A stretch of DNA of 64,000 nt from Clostridium sp. BJN0013 (lineage in GTDB: Bacteria; Bacillota; Clostridia; Clostridiales; Clostridiaceae). Where the stretch lies: contig NZ_CP162495.1 in assembly GCF_040939125.1 (NCBI RefSeq), positions 2,542,001 to 2,606,000 of the forward strand, written 5' to 3'. Positions 25,059 to 35,072 of this stretch are shown here, one piece after another (position 1 is the first letter of the stretch; every line of letters starts with the position of its first letter). A model generated the notes under the pieces. That model was given only the letters and a program-made list of their open reading frames with translations. It did not search any database and was not told where the DNA came from. A program made the translations under genes and the position numbers.

Positions 25059-26177
25059 CTAACCATATCTACTTTGCCTCGATATATTCAGAAGTATTCC
25101 CATTGCTACCATATTTATTACAAGTGATGAACCACCATAACTTATAAAAGGCAGTGGTACTCCTGTTACTGGCATGGCCCCTGTTACAACTGCTATATTT
25201 ATTATAGCCTGCACTGCAATAACTGAAGTTATTCCAGTAGCCAACAAGGTACCATAAGTATCCTTAGCCTTTATTGCAATTACAATACCTCTCCATACAA
25301 GTACCACAAATAAAGCTACCACAATTGTACATCCTATGAGCCCAAGTTCCTCTCCAATTATAGAAAATATAAAGTCATTATGAGGTTCCGGTATGTAATA
25401 ACACTTCTGTCTTGATTTTCCGAGGCCCATACCCCATATTCCTCCAGAACCTAGAGCTAAAAGAGATTGTATTAACTGATATCCACTTCCTTTAGGATCT
25501 GACCAGGGATTTAAAAAACTTGTAAATCTAGCCATTCTATAAGGTTCAAATATTATACCAGCTATTCCTCCAAGTCCTACCAGTCCCACAACTCCAAGCA
25601 TGTGTGTAATTTTAGCCCCTGAAACATATAAAATTATAAGGGTAACTATCATTATTACAGCTGCTATACTGAGGTTTTTTTCTGCAAATACAAGTCCTGC
25701 ATAAAATCCTGATACTAAAAGATAGGGAACTACTCCATAGAGCAAAGTCTCTATTTTTCTTCCACCTTTAACTTCTATACTTTTGGCCATATATAACACT
25801 ATAATATATTTTGCTAATTCTGAAGGTTGAAATCCAATAGAACCTATTCTTATCCACCTTTGAGCACCTTTGGTAGATTCAAAAGCAAATACCATAAGCA
25901 AAAATGCCACACATATTATCATAAGTACTTTTGTATATTTTTTTATTTTTTTATAATTTAGCTTAATCGTACAAAACATAAAAAATGTCCCTATTAGCGC
26001 CCATAAACCCTGTCTCTTTAAAAAATACATGCTGTCCTGTGTGCTTTTGTCAAAGAATGCCTTGTAAGAACTTGCACTATAAACCATTACTACTCCAATG
26101 GCTGTTAGCAACATTATAGTTGTAAATAATGGAAAGTCTATAGAACCCATTTTAGTATTTGATTTATCAATTTTCAT
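25059..26177 (-). CDS. ftsW: FtsW/SpoVE-family SEDS peptidoglycan glycosyltransferase
   Basis: The 372-residue protein has about ten membrane helices and SEDS signatures: GAQRWIRIGSIGFQPSELAK, KNLSIAAVIM, AEELGL-like GEELGLIGC and PLPFISYGGSSL. SEDS proteins polymerise lipid II with a class B PBP. Two roles are possible, vegetative FtsW or sporulation SpoVE, and sequence alone does not separate them; the neighbouring SpoVD-like PBP would be the natural partner. AGGAGG lies just upstream of the ATG. Confidence 0.95.
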   Translation of the reverse strand: MKIDKSNTKMGSIDFPLFTTIMLLTAIGVVMVYSASSYKAFFDKSTQDSMYFLKRQGLWALIGTFFMFCTIKLNYKKIKKYTKVLMIICVAFLLMVFAFESTKGAQRWIRIGSIGFQPSELAKYIIVLYMAKSIEVKGGRKIETLLYGVVPYLLVSGFYAGLVFAEKNLSIAAVIMIVTLIILYVSGAKITHMLGVVGLVGLGGIAGIIFEPYRMARFTSFLNPWSDPKGSGYQLIQSLLALGSGGIWGMGLGKSRQKCYYIPEPHNDFIFSIIGEELGLIGCTIVVALFVVLVWRGIVIAIKAKDTYGTLLATGITSVIAVQAIINIAVVTGAMPVTGVPLPFISYGGSSLVINMVAMGILLNISRQSRYG

Positions 26178-26250
26178 AAAAATCCTCCTAGATTATTACT
26201 TTACAAGGCCTACAAAAATATGTAAAACTCTTATATATTTTATCAAAAAT

Positions 26251-27204
26251 TTATAAGGACAAGAATCCTACAAGACATAGTATTACTGTAACTATACAAA
26301 ATACAGAAACTACCTTAGTTTCGTGCCAGCCCGAAAGTTCAAAATGATGATGTATAGGAGCCATTTTAAATATTCTTTTCCCTGTAATTTTAAAAGAAAA
26401 TACCTGAAGTATAACAGATAATGCTTCCACTACATATATTCCTCCAATTATTATAACCAATAATGGAAGCTTTAATATCATAGCTACTGCACCTATGGCA
26501 CCTCCAAGTGCTAGTGAACCCGTATCTCCCATAAAGATTTGAGCTGGAAAAGCATTATACTTTAAAAATCCCAAAAGTGCACCGGCTAAAATTGCACAGA
26601 AGATAGCTAAAGTAATATGCCCCATTGCAAAACTTATCAATGCTAAAAAGGTCATTACAAGCAGCGTAACGGATGTGGCCAATCCATCAAGTCCATCTGT
26701 TAAATTTACTGCATTTGTAGTAGATGCAAAATATACTATTATAAAAGGAATATAAAATGCACCCAAATCCCAGGTATCCTTTTTAAATGGAATTATTATA
26801 GAAGTCCCTATATATGGATTATTGGCAGAATAATAAGCAAATATTCCAGATATAACTAACAATAATATCATTTTTTGATAAGCTCTGAGTCCTAAATTTT
26901 TTTTTCTTACTATTTTTAAAGTATCATCAATAGCTCCAATTATTCCAAAGCCTATAAAAGCGTATAACGCTATCATAGCCTCATCAGAAGGTTCCTTTAC
27001 TATTATTGCCATGGTTATAAAAGTTGCCAATATAAATATTATTCCCCCCATAGTTGGAGTACCTGCTTTTTTAAGATGAGTTTTTGGACCATCTTCCCTT
27101 ATACTCTGTCCAAATTTAAACTTATGTAAAAGTGGAATTAAAATAGGTCCTTCTAACATAGCTATAAAAAATGCTATTAATACAGAATAGATAAGTTTAT
27201 ACAT
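26251..27204 (-). CDS. mraY: Phospho-MurNAc-pentapeptide transferase
   Basis: MraY moves phospho-MurNAc-pentapeptide to undecaprenyl phosphate to make lipid I. The 317-residue polytopic protein shows all signatures: [29 protein letters not shown] (with the catalytic Asp pair), [12 protein letters not shown] and [13 protein letters not shown]. It follows murF in the order murE-murF-mraY. No murD or murG gene follows it in the window. Confidence 0.98.
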   Translation of the reverse strand: MYKLIYSVLIAFFIAMLEGPILIPLLHKFKFGQSIREDGPKTHLKKAGTPTMGGIIFILATFITMAIIVKEPSDEAMIALYAFIGFGIIGAIDDTLKIVRKKNLGLRAYQKMILLLVISGIFAYYSANNPYIGTSIIIPFKKDTWDLGAFYIPFIIVYFASTTNAVNLTDGLDGLATSVTLLVMTFLALISFAMGHITLAIFCAILAGALLGFLKYNAFPAQIFMGDTGSLALGGAIGAVAMILKLPLLVIIIGGIYVVEALSVILQVFSFKITGKRIFKMAPIHHHFELSGWHETKVVSVFCIVTVILCLVGFLSL

Positions 27205-27236
27205 ATAATGCCCTAAATAAAAAGGGTCTTCACCTC

Positions 27237-28628
27237 CTAATAACTGCTGCTTTTCTTTAGTGTTTCTGTTATAATTTCCAATTTCATAAATCTAGAAGCC
27301 TTTACAAGTATGGTATCCCCTGTTTTAATATATTTTAAAATAGAGTTTATTAAATCTTCATATTTATCAAAACCCATAAATTTTCCTTTTTTATTAGTTA
27401 ATTTAAACCCCCTTTCAAAATCCTTTTCATACTCTCCGAGGGCTATTAAAAGGTCTATGCCCTTTTCTCCTGCGTACATTCCGACTTCTTGGTGCATCTT
27501 ATAGGCTTCTTCTCCTAATTCTCCCATAGTACCAAGTATAGCTATTTTTCTACTTGATTTAAATTCCTTCAAAACATCAATAGCCGCTTTCATAGATTCT
27601 GGATTTGCATTATAACAATCATTTATTATGGTAAAATTTTTTCCTCTAAGTATTTCCATTCTCATAGAAGTGAGTTTTATATTTTCAAATCCTTCTCTTA
27701 TTTCATCATAGCTCATATTTAAAAGTCTTCCACAAGAAATAGCTAAAAGAGAATTTATTATATTATATTTTCCTGGCATATTTATTAAAAATTTTTCTTT
27801 GGTTTTAAAATTGTTTTCACATACCTTAAATTCAATACAGTCCTCCTTCACTACTATGTCATAAGCTGAAATATTTGTTTTTTCTCCTAGTCCTACCCTA
27901 TTTAAAGTAAAATTTTTTTCCTCCAGAGTACTTAACAAATCATTGTCTGAGTTTATGATTAAAGCATTATCCTTTGAAAAGAAATCTGTTATTTCAAGTT
28001 TTGCATTTAATATATTCTTTCTACTTCCCAAATTTCCTATATGTGCTCTTAAAATATTAGTTATTACTGCTATATCAGGTCGTGCAGCCTTAACCATGTT
28101 ATGTATTTCACCTCTCTGGTTCATTCCCATTTCAAGTACTGCCACCTCATAGCTGTTATCTAATTTAAATAACATATGAGGCAATCCTATCTGATTATTA
28201 AAATTTCCTTCTGTTTTAAATACCTTAAATCTAGCACCAAGTACAGCTGCAATTATGTCCTTAGTGGTGGTTTTCCCCACAGAGCCTGTAACAGCTATTA
28301 TCTTTACATTGAGCTTACTTCTATAAAGTTCTGCAAGTTGAAGTAATGCTATATTTCCATTTTCCACTTGAATTATAGTAGTAAATTGATTTATTTCCTT
28401 CCTTTGAAACTTAACTTCATCTATAATACAAAGAGATGCTCCTTTTTTACTTGCACTCTCTACATATTCATTCCCATTAAATTTTTCTCCTTTTAAGGCA
28501 ATGAATATATCTCCACTTTGTAATTTTCTACTATCTGTACTTATATTTTTATAACCAGTATATTTTCCTTTTAATATTATCTTGCCTGATATGGCTTCCA
28601 CCATATCATCAAAACTCATATGCTCCAA
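27237..28628 (-). CDS. murF: UDP-MurNAc-tripeptide D-Ala-D-Ala ligase
   Basis: The 463-residue Mur ligase has the P-loop [13 protein letters not shown], the NxxxD/H region [12 protein letters not shown] and the C-terminal domain ([16 protein letters not shown]). MurF adds D-Ala-D-Ala to the stem peptide. The first codon is TTG; an ATG three codons later (GGAG three bases away) is an alternative. A palindromic repeat lies between it and murE. Confidence 0.97.
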   Translation of the reverse strand: MEHMSFDDMVEAISGKIILKGKYTGYKNISTDSRKLQSGDIFIALKGEKFNGNEYVESASKKGASLCIIDEVKFQRKEINQFTTIIQVENGNIALLQLAELYRSKLNVKIIAVTGSVGKTTTKDIIAAVLGARFKVFKTEGNFNNQIGLPHMLFKLDNSYEVAVLEMGMNQRGEIHNMVKAARPDIAVITNILRAHIGNLGSRKNILNAKLEITDFFSKDNALIINSDNDLLSTLEEKNFTLNRVGLGEKTNISAYDIVVKEDCIEFKVCENNFKTKEKFLINMPGKYNIINSLLAISCGRLLNMSYDEIREGFENIKLTSMRMEILRGKNFTIINDCYNANPESMKAAIDVLKEFKSSRKIAILGTMGELGEEAYKMHQEVGMYAGEKGIDLLIALGEYEKDFERGFKLTNKKGKFMGFDKYEDLINSILKYIKTGDTILVKASRFMKLEIITETLKKSSSY

Positions 28629-28645
28629 GATCAGACACCCCTTTT

Positions 28646-28708
28646 TTTAATTAACAGTTCACAATTCACAATTGTGAATCGTGAATTGTTAATTGTTAAC
28701 TGTGAATT
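28646..28708 (-). repeat. Imperfect palindromic repeat between murE and murF
   Basis: About 60 bases made of repeated AACAATTCAC-type units (TTCACAATTGTGAA at the centre, GTTAACAATTAACAATTC on one side). It reads into the end of murE, encoding the last residues (FTVNN) and the stop. Such AT-rich palindromes can fold as hairpins in mRNA. Confidence 0.75.
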
Positions 28709-30146
28709 CATTTATAATTTCTGCTACTATTTCTCTTTCATCAAAATGTATAGTTTTATCCTTTAAAACCTGATAATTCTCATGTCCTTTTCCTGCTATA
28801 ACTACTACATCTCCGGTTTCAGCCATTTCCATGGCCTTTTTTATGGCCTCTCTCCTATTTTCAATCACAATATAATTGCTTTTTTTAATGCCTGCCAGTA
28901 TATCTTTTATTATGGTCATGGGCTCTTCTCCTCTAGGATTATCTGAGGTCACTACTGTAAAATCAGAAAGTTCTGTAGCTATCTTTCCCATTATAGGCCT
29001 TTTAGTGCTATCTCTATCTCCACCACATCCAAATACAGAAATAAGTTTTCCTGTGGTAAATTCTCTGGCAGATTTTAATATATTTTCAAGTCCATCCGGA
29101 GTGTGAGCAAAATCTACTACAACCTCATATCCCAAATTATAGGATTTAGTAACTATTTCACATCTACCTGGAACAGAAGGCATTTCTTCTAATCCTCTTT
29201 TTACAGTATTTAAATCTACTCCTTCAGCCAGACAAACTCCTGCACTTCCTAGAGCATTCATTACATTATACTTTCCTGGTATATTTAAATTTATATGCCT
29301 TGTATTCCCTCTATATGATATATTAAAATCTACTCCCCTGGAATGAATTTTTAAATTATCTGCCATTAAATCTGCATTTTTATCTATGGCATAAGTCAAT
29401 TTTCCGCCCTGCGCATCTTCATATACCCTTTCTCCATACTTATCATCTATATTTATTACAGAATTAACTGTATTTTTAAACAAAATAATTTTAGCTTTAT
29501 AATATTCTTCAAAGGTTTTATGGAAATCCAAATGATCCCTAGTTAAATTCGTAAATAGAGCCTGTGAAAATTTTACTCCATACACTCTATCCAAATATAA
29601 GGAGTGAGAAGATGTTTCCATAACACAATAATCTACACCTGAATCCATCATTTCCTTAAATAATTTTTGAAGTTCTAAAGATTCCGGTGTAGTTCTATGG
29701 GAAGGCATCTTTTTATTTCCTACATAATTTGATATAGTACCTACCACTCCCACTTTATAGCCTGCAGTTTCCAATATGGATTTTATCATAAATGTAGAAG
29801 TAGTTTTACCATTTGTACCAGTTACACCTATTATTTTCATATTTTCAGCAGGATTATTATAGTAATTTGCTGACATGAGAGCCAATACCTTTCTAGTATC
29901 TTCCACCTTTATTACAGTACAATCAGGAATAGAATCAATTTCCTCATTTAATACAATTACCTCTGCTCCATTTTTATAGGCACTTTCTATATATTTGTGT
30001 CCATCGGTAACATACCCAGCAATACAAACAAATACATCTCCAGTTTTAACTTTTCTTGAATCATATTGAATTTCTCCTATATCTAAATTATCTTTTCCTT
30101 TAACAATTTTATAATCTATTCCACTTAATATATCTTTTAGATTCAA
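28689..30146 (-). CDS. murE: UDP-MurNAc-tripeptide synthetase MurE
   Basis: The 485-residue ligase has the P-loop [25 protein letters not shown] and the specificity motif DNPRGEEP, whose DNPR form selects meso-diaminopimelate over lysine. It adds the third stem-peptide residue. It begins with TTG after GGGAGATG. Its final residues and stop codon come from a palindromic repeat, so the end of the protein is probably not ancestral. Confidence 0.97.
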   Translation of the reverse strand: MNLKDILSGIDYKIVKGKDNLDIGEIQYDSRKVKTGDVFVCIAGYVTDGHKYIESAYKNGAEVIVLNEEIDSIPDCTVIKVEDTRKVLALMSANYYNNPAENMKIIGVTGTNGKTTSTFMIKSILETAGYKVGVVGTISNYVGNKKMPSHRTTPESLELQKLFKEMMDSGVDYCVMETSSHSLYLDRVYGVKFSQALFTNLTRDHLDFHKTFEEYYKAKIILFKNTVNSVINIDDKYGERVYEDAQGGKLTYAIDKNADLMADNLKIHSRGVDFNISYRGNTRHINLNIPGKYNVMNALGSAGVCLAEGVDLNTVKRGLEEMPSVPGRCEIVTKSYNLGYEVVVDFAHTPDGLENILKSAREFTTGKLISVFGCGGDRDSTKRPIMGKIATELSDFTVVTSDNPRGEEPMTIIKDILAGIKKSNYIVIENRREAIKKAMEMAETGDVVVIAGKGHENYQVLKDKTIHFDEREIVAEIINEFTVNN

Positions 30147-30229
30147 AATATCATCTCCCGATTATATAATATAGAAGTAATTATTAGATTTAGTTGGTAG
30201 CCTTCGAAATAAAATTTACACATAGCATT

Positions 30230-30269
30230 GGCATGCAACACTTATGTATATGTAACGGTATTGCATGCC
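30230..30269 (-). repeat. Inverted repeat between spoVD-type PBP gene and murE
   Basis: GGCATGCAA (30230-30238) and TTGCATGCC (30261-30269) form a perfect 9-bp stem with a 22-base loop. No T run follows, so it does not look like a simple terminator; an mRNA hairpin or operator is possible. The rest of the 195-base gap shows no gene. Confidence 0.5.
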
Positions 30270-30341
30270 TTAAACTAATCTTCTATTAACCCTTCCATTA
30301 TTTTATTATAATTTTCTTAAAGCTTACTGTAAACAATAACT

Positions 30342-32189
30342 TTAATCGCCCTTCTCTGTACTAATAATTCCCGTACTATTACTTTGTGCTGTACCATTGC
30401 TTTCAGGGGTTGAGTCTCCTTTTATGGCAAGATAATTAAATATATCTGCAAAAAGCTGTTTTGCCGTAGGGGCAGCTGTTTGAGCCGCATAATAATTATA
30501 GGGATCTGGCTCATCTATGGATACTAACACTGTTATCCTTGGATCACTTGAAGGAGCCATTCCTGCAAAAGATGCTACATATTTTCCTGCCTGATATCCT
30601 CCAACTCCAGCTTTTTGTGCTGTTCCGGTCTTTCCGGCTATGTGATATCCTTCTATAAAAGCATTTTTACCTCCACCTTCTGAAACTACCCTTTCCAAAT
30701 ACCCCCTAAGCTGTGCAGTCTTATTCTCATCTAATATTTTGGTACTATTATTTTTAACATCATATTCTTTATCAACAACTTCTTTTCCTTTACTTTCATC
30801 ATAATACTGTATTTCCTTCATAACATGAGGAGTAATTAAAGTACCTCCATTTGCCACTGCATTAAAAGCTCTTAAATACTGAACTGCAGACACGGTATTT
30901 GCCTGTCCAAAGGAAATAGTAGCTAAATCTATATCGCTTATATTCTCTGTCTTTTTTATTATTCCCTTAGCTTCTCCTGGCAAATCTATTCCCGTTTTCT
31001 GTCCAAAACCAAATTTTTGTATATAATAATTTAATTTTTCTTTTCCTATTTTCTTTCCTAATTCGGCAAATCCAACATTACAGGAATTCTTAAGTATATC
31101 TGAAAAAGTCTGTACTCCATGACCAGAAGTCTGCCAACAGTGTATAGTTCTGTTGCCTATGGTTATACTCCCGTCACAGGAAAAACTATCATTTTCTCCC
31201 ACAGAATTTGTCTCCAGGGCAGTCTGTGCAGTTACCACTTTAAATATGGATCCTGGTTCAAAGGTATCACTTACCGCTCTATTTCTCCATATCTTTTGCA
31301 ATTCATCATATGATTTATTTTCTACCCAAGGATTATTTGGATCATAATCTGGCTTATTGGCCATAGCAAGTATTTCTCCAGTTTTAGGATCCATAACTAT
31401 TATAGAAACTGCATTGGCCTTATAATCATTTAATGCTTGCTGTGCAGTTTTTTCTGCAAAATGTTGAATCATTTCATCTATAGTAAGCACTATATCCTTT
31501 CCATCTACAGGTTTTGTAAATTCCGATATAGTGTATGGAAGCTCTTCACTTTTTCTATCTAATTCTGCCACTCTTCTGCCAGGAGTTCCTGCCAATTCCT
31601 TATTATAATAAAGTTCTACTCCAGTAAGACCAATTCCATCTGAATTAGTATGTCCTAATACCTGAGCCAGAAAATTACCATTTGGGTAATATCTTTTAGT
31701 ATCTGCTGATATTAAAACTCCATTTAAATTTAGACTTGAAACTTTATCTGCTGCATCTTTTTCAACCCTTCTTTTTAAAGTCGCAGAAGCAATGGGAAGC
31801 CCTCCTGGAAGAGTCTTATTTAGTATCTTAGATACCTGACTTTTTTCCATAGAAAGGGCATTGGCAAGATCACCAGCCACCTTATCCTCTGATATGTTCT
31901 TCTCCTCCATAGTGCTTCTTAAAGTATTCATATCTAAATCTATCCTATAAACGTTTGCGCTAACTGCCAGTTCATTTCCATTTCTATCTAAAATTCTTCC
32001 CCTTTTGGCATCAATTTTTACATCACTTGTCCATTGAGCTATTGCCATAGATTTAAGTTTAGGTGAGTTATATATCATTACATAGCACATTCTAATTATC
32101 AACAAGAAAAATGCCATAAACAGGAAGCTAAAAACAATTATCATTCTCTTTCTGATAATTACCCTATCTCTATATTCCATTTTAGACAA
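30342..32189 (-). CDS. spoVD: Class B penicillin-binding protein, SpoVD/FtsI type
   Basis: The 615-residue protein has a membrane anchor near residues 17-40, a PBP dimer domain with RGRILDRNGNELA, and a transpeptidase domain with SIFK (314-317), SCN (369-371) and GKTGTAQ. It crosslinks septal or spore cortex peptidoglycan with a SEDS partner. No PASTA domain follows the transpeptidase; it ends in a Ser/Thr/Asn-rich tail. SpoVD of Bacillus has one PASTA domain, so this may serve as PBP2B, SpoVD or both. The name is tentative. Confidence 0.9.
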   Translation of the reverse strand: MSKMEYRDRVIIRKRMIIVFSFLFMAFFLLIIRMCYVMIYNSPKLKSMAIAQWTSDVKIDAKRGRILDRNGNELAVSANVYRIDLDMNTLRSTMEEKNISEDKVAGDLANALSMEKSQVSKILNKTLPGGLPIASATLKRRVEKDAADKVSSLNLNGVLISADTKRYYPNGNFLAQVLGHTNSDGIGLTGVELYYNKELAGTPGRRVAELDRKSEELPYTISEFTKPVDGKDIVLTIDEMIQHFAEKTAQQALNDYKANAVSIIVMDPKTGEILAMANKPDYDPNNPWVENKSYDELQKIWRNRAVSDTFEPGSIFKVVTAQTALETNSVGENDSFSCDGSITIGNRTIHCWQTSGHGVQTFSDILKNSCNVGFAELGKKIGKEKLNYYIQKFGFGQKTGIDLPGEAKGIIKKTENISDIDLATISFGQANTVSAVQYLRAFNAVANGGTLITPHVMKEIQYYDESKGKEVVDKEYDVKNNSTKILDENKTAQLRGYLERVVSEGGGKNAFIEGYHIAGKTGTAQKAGVGGYQAGKYVASFAGMAPSSDPRITVLVSIDEPDPYNYYAAQTAAPTAKQLFADIFNYLAIKGDSTPESNGTAQSNSTGIISTEKGD

Positions 32190-32195
32190 AATTAC

Positions 32196-32696
32196 TTACC
32201 TCCATATTAATTGCTTCAACTTATTTAAAATTCCTTTTTGTGTTTTTATTTCATCTACATCTTCTTGTGTTTTTACAGTTTTTTTATCCAGATTTACATA
32301 AACAGCATTTGCTCTATCTGGAACTATCATATGAAGTTTATTTACAGCATTGTTCTCTATATACTGTAAATTATTATATTTTACCAGGTCTACTTTTAAA
32401 TTTTCATTTTCTCTATCAATTTCATTTATACTGCTTTCCACAGAATTTAATTCAGTCTGCATATTATATATCACAGAATATCTATATACTAAAACAATAC
32501 CTACTATAAAAGCTAATCCTATATTTCTTATAATTTTAAGCTTCTTCTTTACCTTTACACGCCTTTTTTTATCTTTCCCTATATTTTTATTCCCATATTT
32601 TTTTTCTTCAGTTTCTATATAAGGCTTGTACTCCGGCTGTAACACGGTATTACCATTTACCATATCCTCTTCATTCATTAATATCACTTTATTCAC
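32196..32696 (-). CDS. ftsL: FtsL-like septum protein
   Basis: The 166-residue protein has a basic N-terminus, one membrane helix (IIRNIGLAFIVGIVLVYRYSV) and a leucine-zipper-like coiled coil (INEIDRENENLKVDLVKYNN), the FtsL build. It lies directly between rsmH and the class B PBP, where ftsL is found in nearly all division clusters. GTG starts at residues 1 and 4 or the ATG at residue 7 are all possible; AGGTG spacing favours GTG at residue 4. Confidence 0.9.
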   Translation of the reverse strand: MNKVILMNEEDMVNGNTVLQPEYKPYIETEEKKYGNKNIGKDKKRRVKVKKKLKIIRNIGLAFIVGIVLVYRYSVIYNMQTELNSVESSINEIDRENENLKVDLVKYNNLQYIENNAVNKLHMIVPDRANAVYVNLDKKTVKTQEDVDEIKTQKGILNKLKQLIWR

Positions 32697-32714
32697 CTCA
32701 CCTAAACTTTAGAA

Positions 32715-33644
32715 CTAAATTCTCTCTGCTACTCTCAATTTAGAACTTTTGCTTCTTGGATTTGTAAGCTTTTCTTCTTCTTTGGGAACTATTGGTTTTT
32801 TATTTACAATCTTTACAATAGGTTTTTTGCCACATACACAAATAGGAAAGTCTGCAGGACAAGTACAAGGATTCTCAAGCATTTTAAATTTGGATTTTAT
32901 TATTCTATCTTCTAAAGAATGAAAGGTTATAATGACTATCCTTCCTCCTGTCTTTAAATTTGCTATGCTATCCTCCACTGCCTTATCCAGTATTTTAAGT
33001 TCTCCATTTACCTCTATACGTATAGCCTGAAAGGTTCTCTTCGCCGGATGACCTTCTTTTTGGAATTTTAAAGGTATGGCCTTTTTTATTATATCTACCA
33101 ACTGTAAAGTAGTAATTATTGGAGCTTTCTCTCTTGTCTCTACTATAAACTTTGCTATTCTTTTAGAAAAATTTTCTTCCCCATAATCTCTTATAATTCT
33201 ACAAAGTTGCTCCTGGCTATACTCATTTACCACCTCATAAGCAGATAAGGAACTATCTATATTCATTCTCATATCTAAAGGAGCATCCTTCATATAACTA
33301 AATCCTCGTTCTGATTGATCTAATTGATAAGAAGAAACTCCCAAATCCATAATTATCCCATCTACTTTATCTATTTCTAATCCTTTTAAAATTTGTTGTA
33401 TATTATAAAAATTATTATGGACACAGATAATATTTTTAAATTTTTTTAATCTTTCGCCAGCCCGCTTAATTGCAGAGATATCTTGATCAATTCCTATTAA
33501 TCTTCCTTTATCAGATAGTCTTTTTAATATTTCGTAAGAATGGCCTCCTCCACCTAAAGTACAATCCACATAGATTCCATTTTGTTTAATATTTAGACTA
33601 TCTATAGTTTCTTTCAATAACACAGGTATATGTTTAAATTCCAT
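32715..33644 (-). CDS. rsmH: 16S rRNA m4C1402 methyltransferase RsmH (MraW)
   Basis: The protein starts [17 protein letters not shown] and has the SAM site [15 protein letters not shown], the MNID.SLSAY region and the C-terminal [14 protein letters not shown]. It N4-methylates C1402 in the 16S decoding centre. The ATG at 33644 is chosen because GGAGG lies nine bases upstream; a longer frame from 33674 lacks a site. This gives 309 residues, typical. It heads the division cluster; no mraZ precedes it. Confidence 0.97.
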   Translation of the reverse strand: MEFKHIPVLLKETIDSLNIKQNGIYVDCTLGGGGHSYEILKRLSDKGRLIGIDQDISAIKRAGERLKKFKNIICVHNNFYNIQQILKGLEIDKVDGIIMDLGVSSYQLDQSERGFSYMKDAPLDMRMNIDSSLSAYEVVNEYSQEQLCRIIRDYGEENFSKRIAKFIVETREKAPIITTLQLVDIIKKAIPLKFQKEGHPAKRTFQAIRIEVNGELKILDKAVEDSIANLKTGGRIVIITFHSLEDRIIKSKFKMLENPCTCPADFPICVCGKKPIVKIVNKKPIVPKEEEKLTNPRSKSSKLRVAERI

Positions 33645-33821
33645 AAAAAGTATCCTCCAATTTGCTATTTCCATGTTAAATTATCTCTGCTAATGTTATA
33701 TTTATTTCATTCCATTTCATATGTAAATCACTAAAAATAAGTATTCTATATTAATATGTAAATTCCTCTTTTTTTATTATTATTTTAATATTTTTTTAAA
33801 ATCTATTAAAGTGCTTTATTA

Positions 33822-33865
33822 TTGAAATAATATTATTTGAAATAATATTATTTGTAGAGTATAAT
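33822..33865 (+). promoter_or_regulatory. ychF promoter with a tandem 15-bp duplication
   Basis: TTGAAA (33837-33842), 17 bases and TATAAT (33860-33865) make a good sigma-A promoter. A 15-bp unit (TGAAATAATATTATT) is repeated exactly at 33823-33837 and 33838-33852, so a second TTGAAA lies 15 bases upstream. The duplication therefore created or moved the -35 box. Confidence 0.75.
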
Positions 33866-33917
33866 TTTAAATGAATTTTATACTAGTTTATACTAATTGA
33901 GAAGGGAATGTACACAG

Positions 33918-35015
33918 ATGAAACTTGGAATTGTAGGTTTACCAAATGTAGGAAAAAGCACTTTATTTAATGCCATAACAAAGGCAGGGGCAGAATCTGC
34001 CAACTATCCTTTTTGTACTATAGAACCTAATGTGGGAGTAGTTAGCGTTCCAGATAAAAGATTGGATGTACTGGAAAAAATGTATAGTTCCAAAAAAAAG
34101 ATACATACTGCCATTGAATTCTATGACATAGCTGGTTTAGTTAAAGGCGCCAGCAAGGGAGAAGGTCTTGGAAATAAATTTTTATCCCATATAAGAGAAG
34201 TAGAATCCATAGTTCATGTAGTAAGATGTTTTGAAGATGAAAATATAGTACATGTAGATGGAAGTATAGATCCTATAAGGGATATTGAGACTATAAATTT
34301 AGAACTTATCTTTTCAGATATGGAAGTAATGGATAGAAGAATAGAAAAGGTACATAAACTGGCCAAAAGCGGAAATAAAGATGCAAAATTTCAACAGGAT
34401 ACTATGTTAAAAGTAAAGCATCATTTAGAGAAAGGTATGCCCGTAAGAACTTTAGAGTTAACTAAAGAGGAAAATGAGCTTGTTAAAGATTTCTTTTTAC
34501 TAACAACTAAGCCAGTACTTTATGTAGCTAATATATCTGAGGATGATTTAATTTCTGGAAATTTAGAGAATGAATTTGTTAAAAAAGTTAAAAGATATGC
34601 TGAAAAAGAGGGTTCTCAGGTAGTAGTTATCTCCGCTAAAATAGAAGAAGAACTTTCTTCTTTAGAAGAGGACGAAAAACTGGAGATGTTAAAGGAATAC
34701 GGACTATGTGAAGCAGGACTTGATAAATTAATAAATGCCAGTTATAAACTACTGGGGCTTATGAGTTTTTTAACTGCTGGAACTCCAGAAGTAAGAGCTT
34801 GGACAATAAAACAGGGAACAAAAGCTCCTGAAGCTGCAGGCAAAATACACACTGATATACAAAAGGGATTTATAAGGGCAGAAATTATATCCTATGACAA
34901 ACTTATAGAATGCGGCTCAGAGTCAGCTGCAAAAGAAAAGGGCTATTATAGACTTGAAGGCAAAGACTATATAATGAAAGATGGAGATGTAGTCCATTTT
35001 AGATTTAATGTTTAA
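33918..35015 (+). CDS. ychF: YchF/OLA1-family P-loop ATPase
   Basis: The protein has GLPNVGKSTLF (G1), DIAGLVKGAS (G3) and NISEDD in place of the usual NKXD, the change that gives YchF ATP preference, plus a C-terminal TGS-like domain (TIKQGTKAPEAAGKIHTD). It is a ribosome- and proteasome-linked stress factor. The ATG at 33918 is preferred over a TTG at 33897, because AAGGGA lies ten bases upstream; 365 residues matches the family. Confidence 0.97.
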   Translation: MKLGIVGLPNVGKSTLFNAITKAGAESANYPFCTIEPNVGVVSVPDKRLDVLEKMYSSKKKIHTAIEFYDIAGLVKGASKGEGLGNKFLSHIREVESIVHVVRCFEDENIVHVDGSIDPIRDIETINLELIFSDMEVMDRRIEKVHKLAKSGNKDAKFQQDTMLKVKHHLEKGMPVRTLELTKEENELVKDFFLLTTKPVLYVANISEDDLISGNLENEFVKKVKRYAEKEGSQVVVISAKIEEELSSLEEDEKLEMLKEYGLCEAGLDKLINASYKLLGLMSFLTAGTPEVRAWTIKQGTKAPEAAGKIHTDIQKGFIRAEIISYDKLIECGSESAAKEKGYYRLEGKDYIMKDGDVVHFRFNV

Positions 35016-35020
35016 AACCT

Positions 35021-35056
35021 ATAATTGACAATGAATATCAGTACATTGTCAATTAT
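35021..35056 (+). terminator. Terminator-like hairpin between ychF and the Lon-like gene
   Basis: A perfect 13-bp inverted repeat, ATAATTGACAATG and CATTGTCAATTAT, sits between the convergent 3' ends of ychF and the Lon-like gene. The T run is poor, so termination efficiency is unclear. Confidence 0.7.
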
Positions 35057-35072
35057 ATTGTAAATATATATT

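Noticed and set aside
33645-33821. mraZ-like gene upstream of rsmH
   Set aside because: The space between rsmH and ychF is AT-rich without a coding frame; mraZ is simply absent here.
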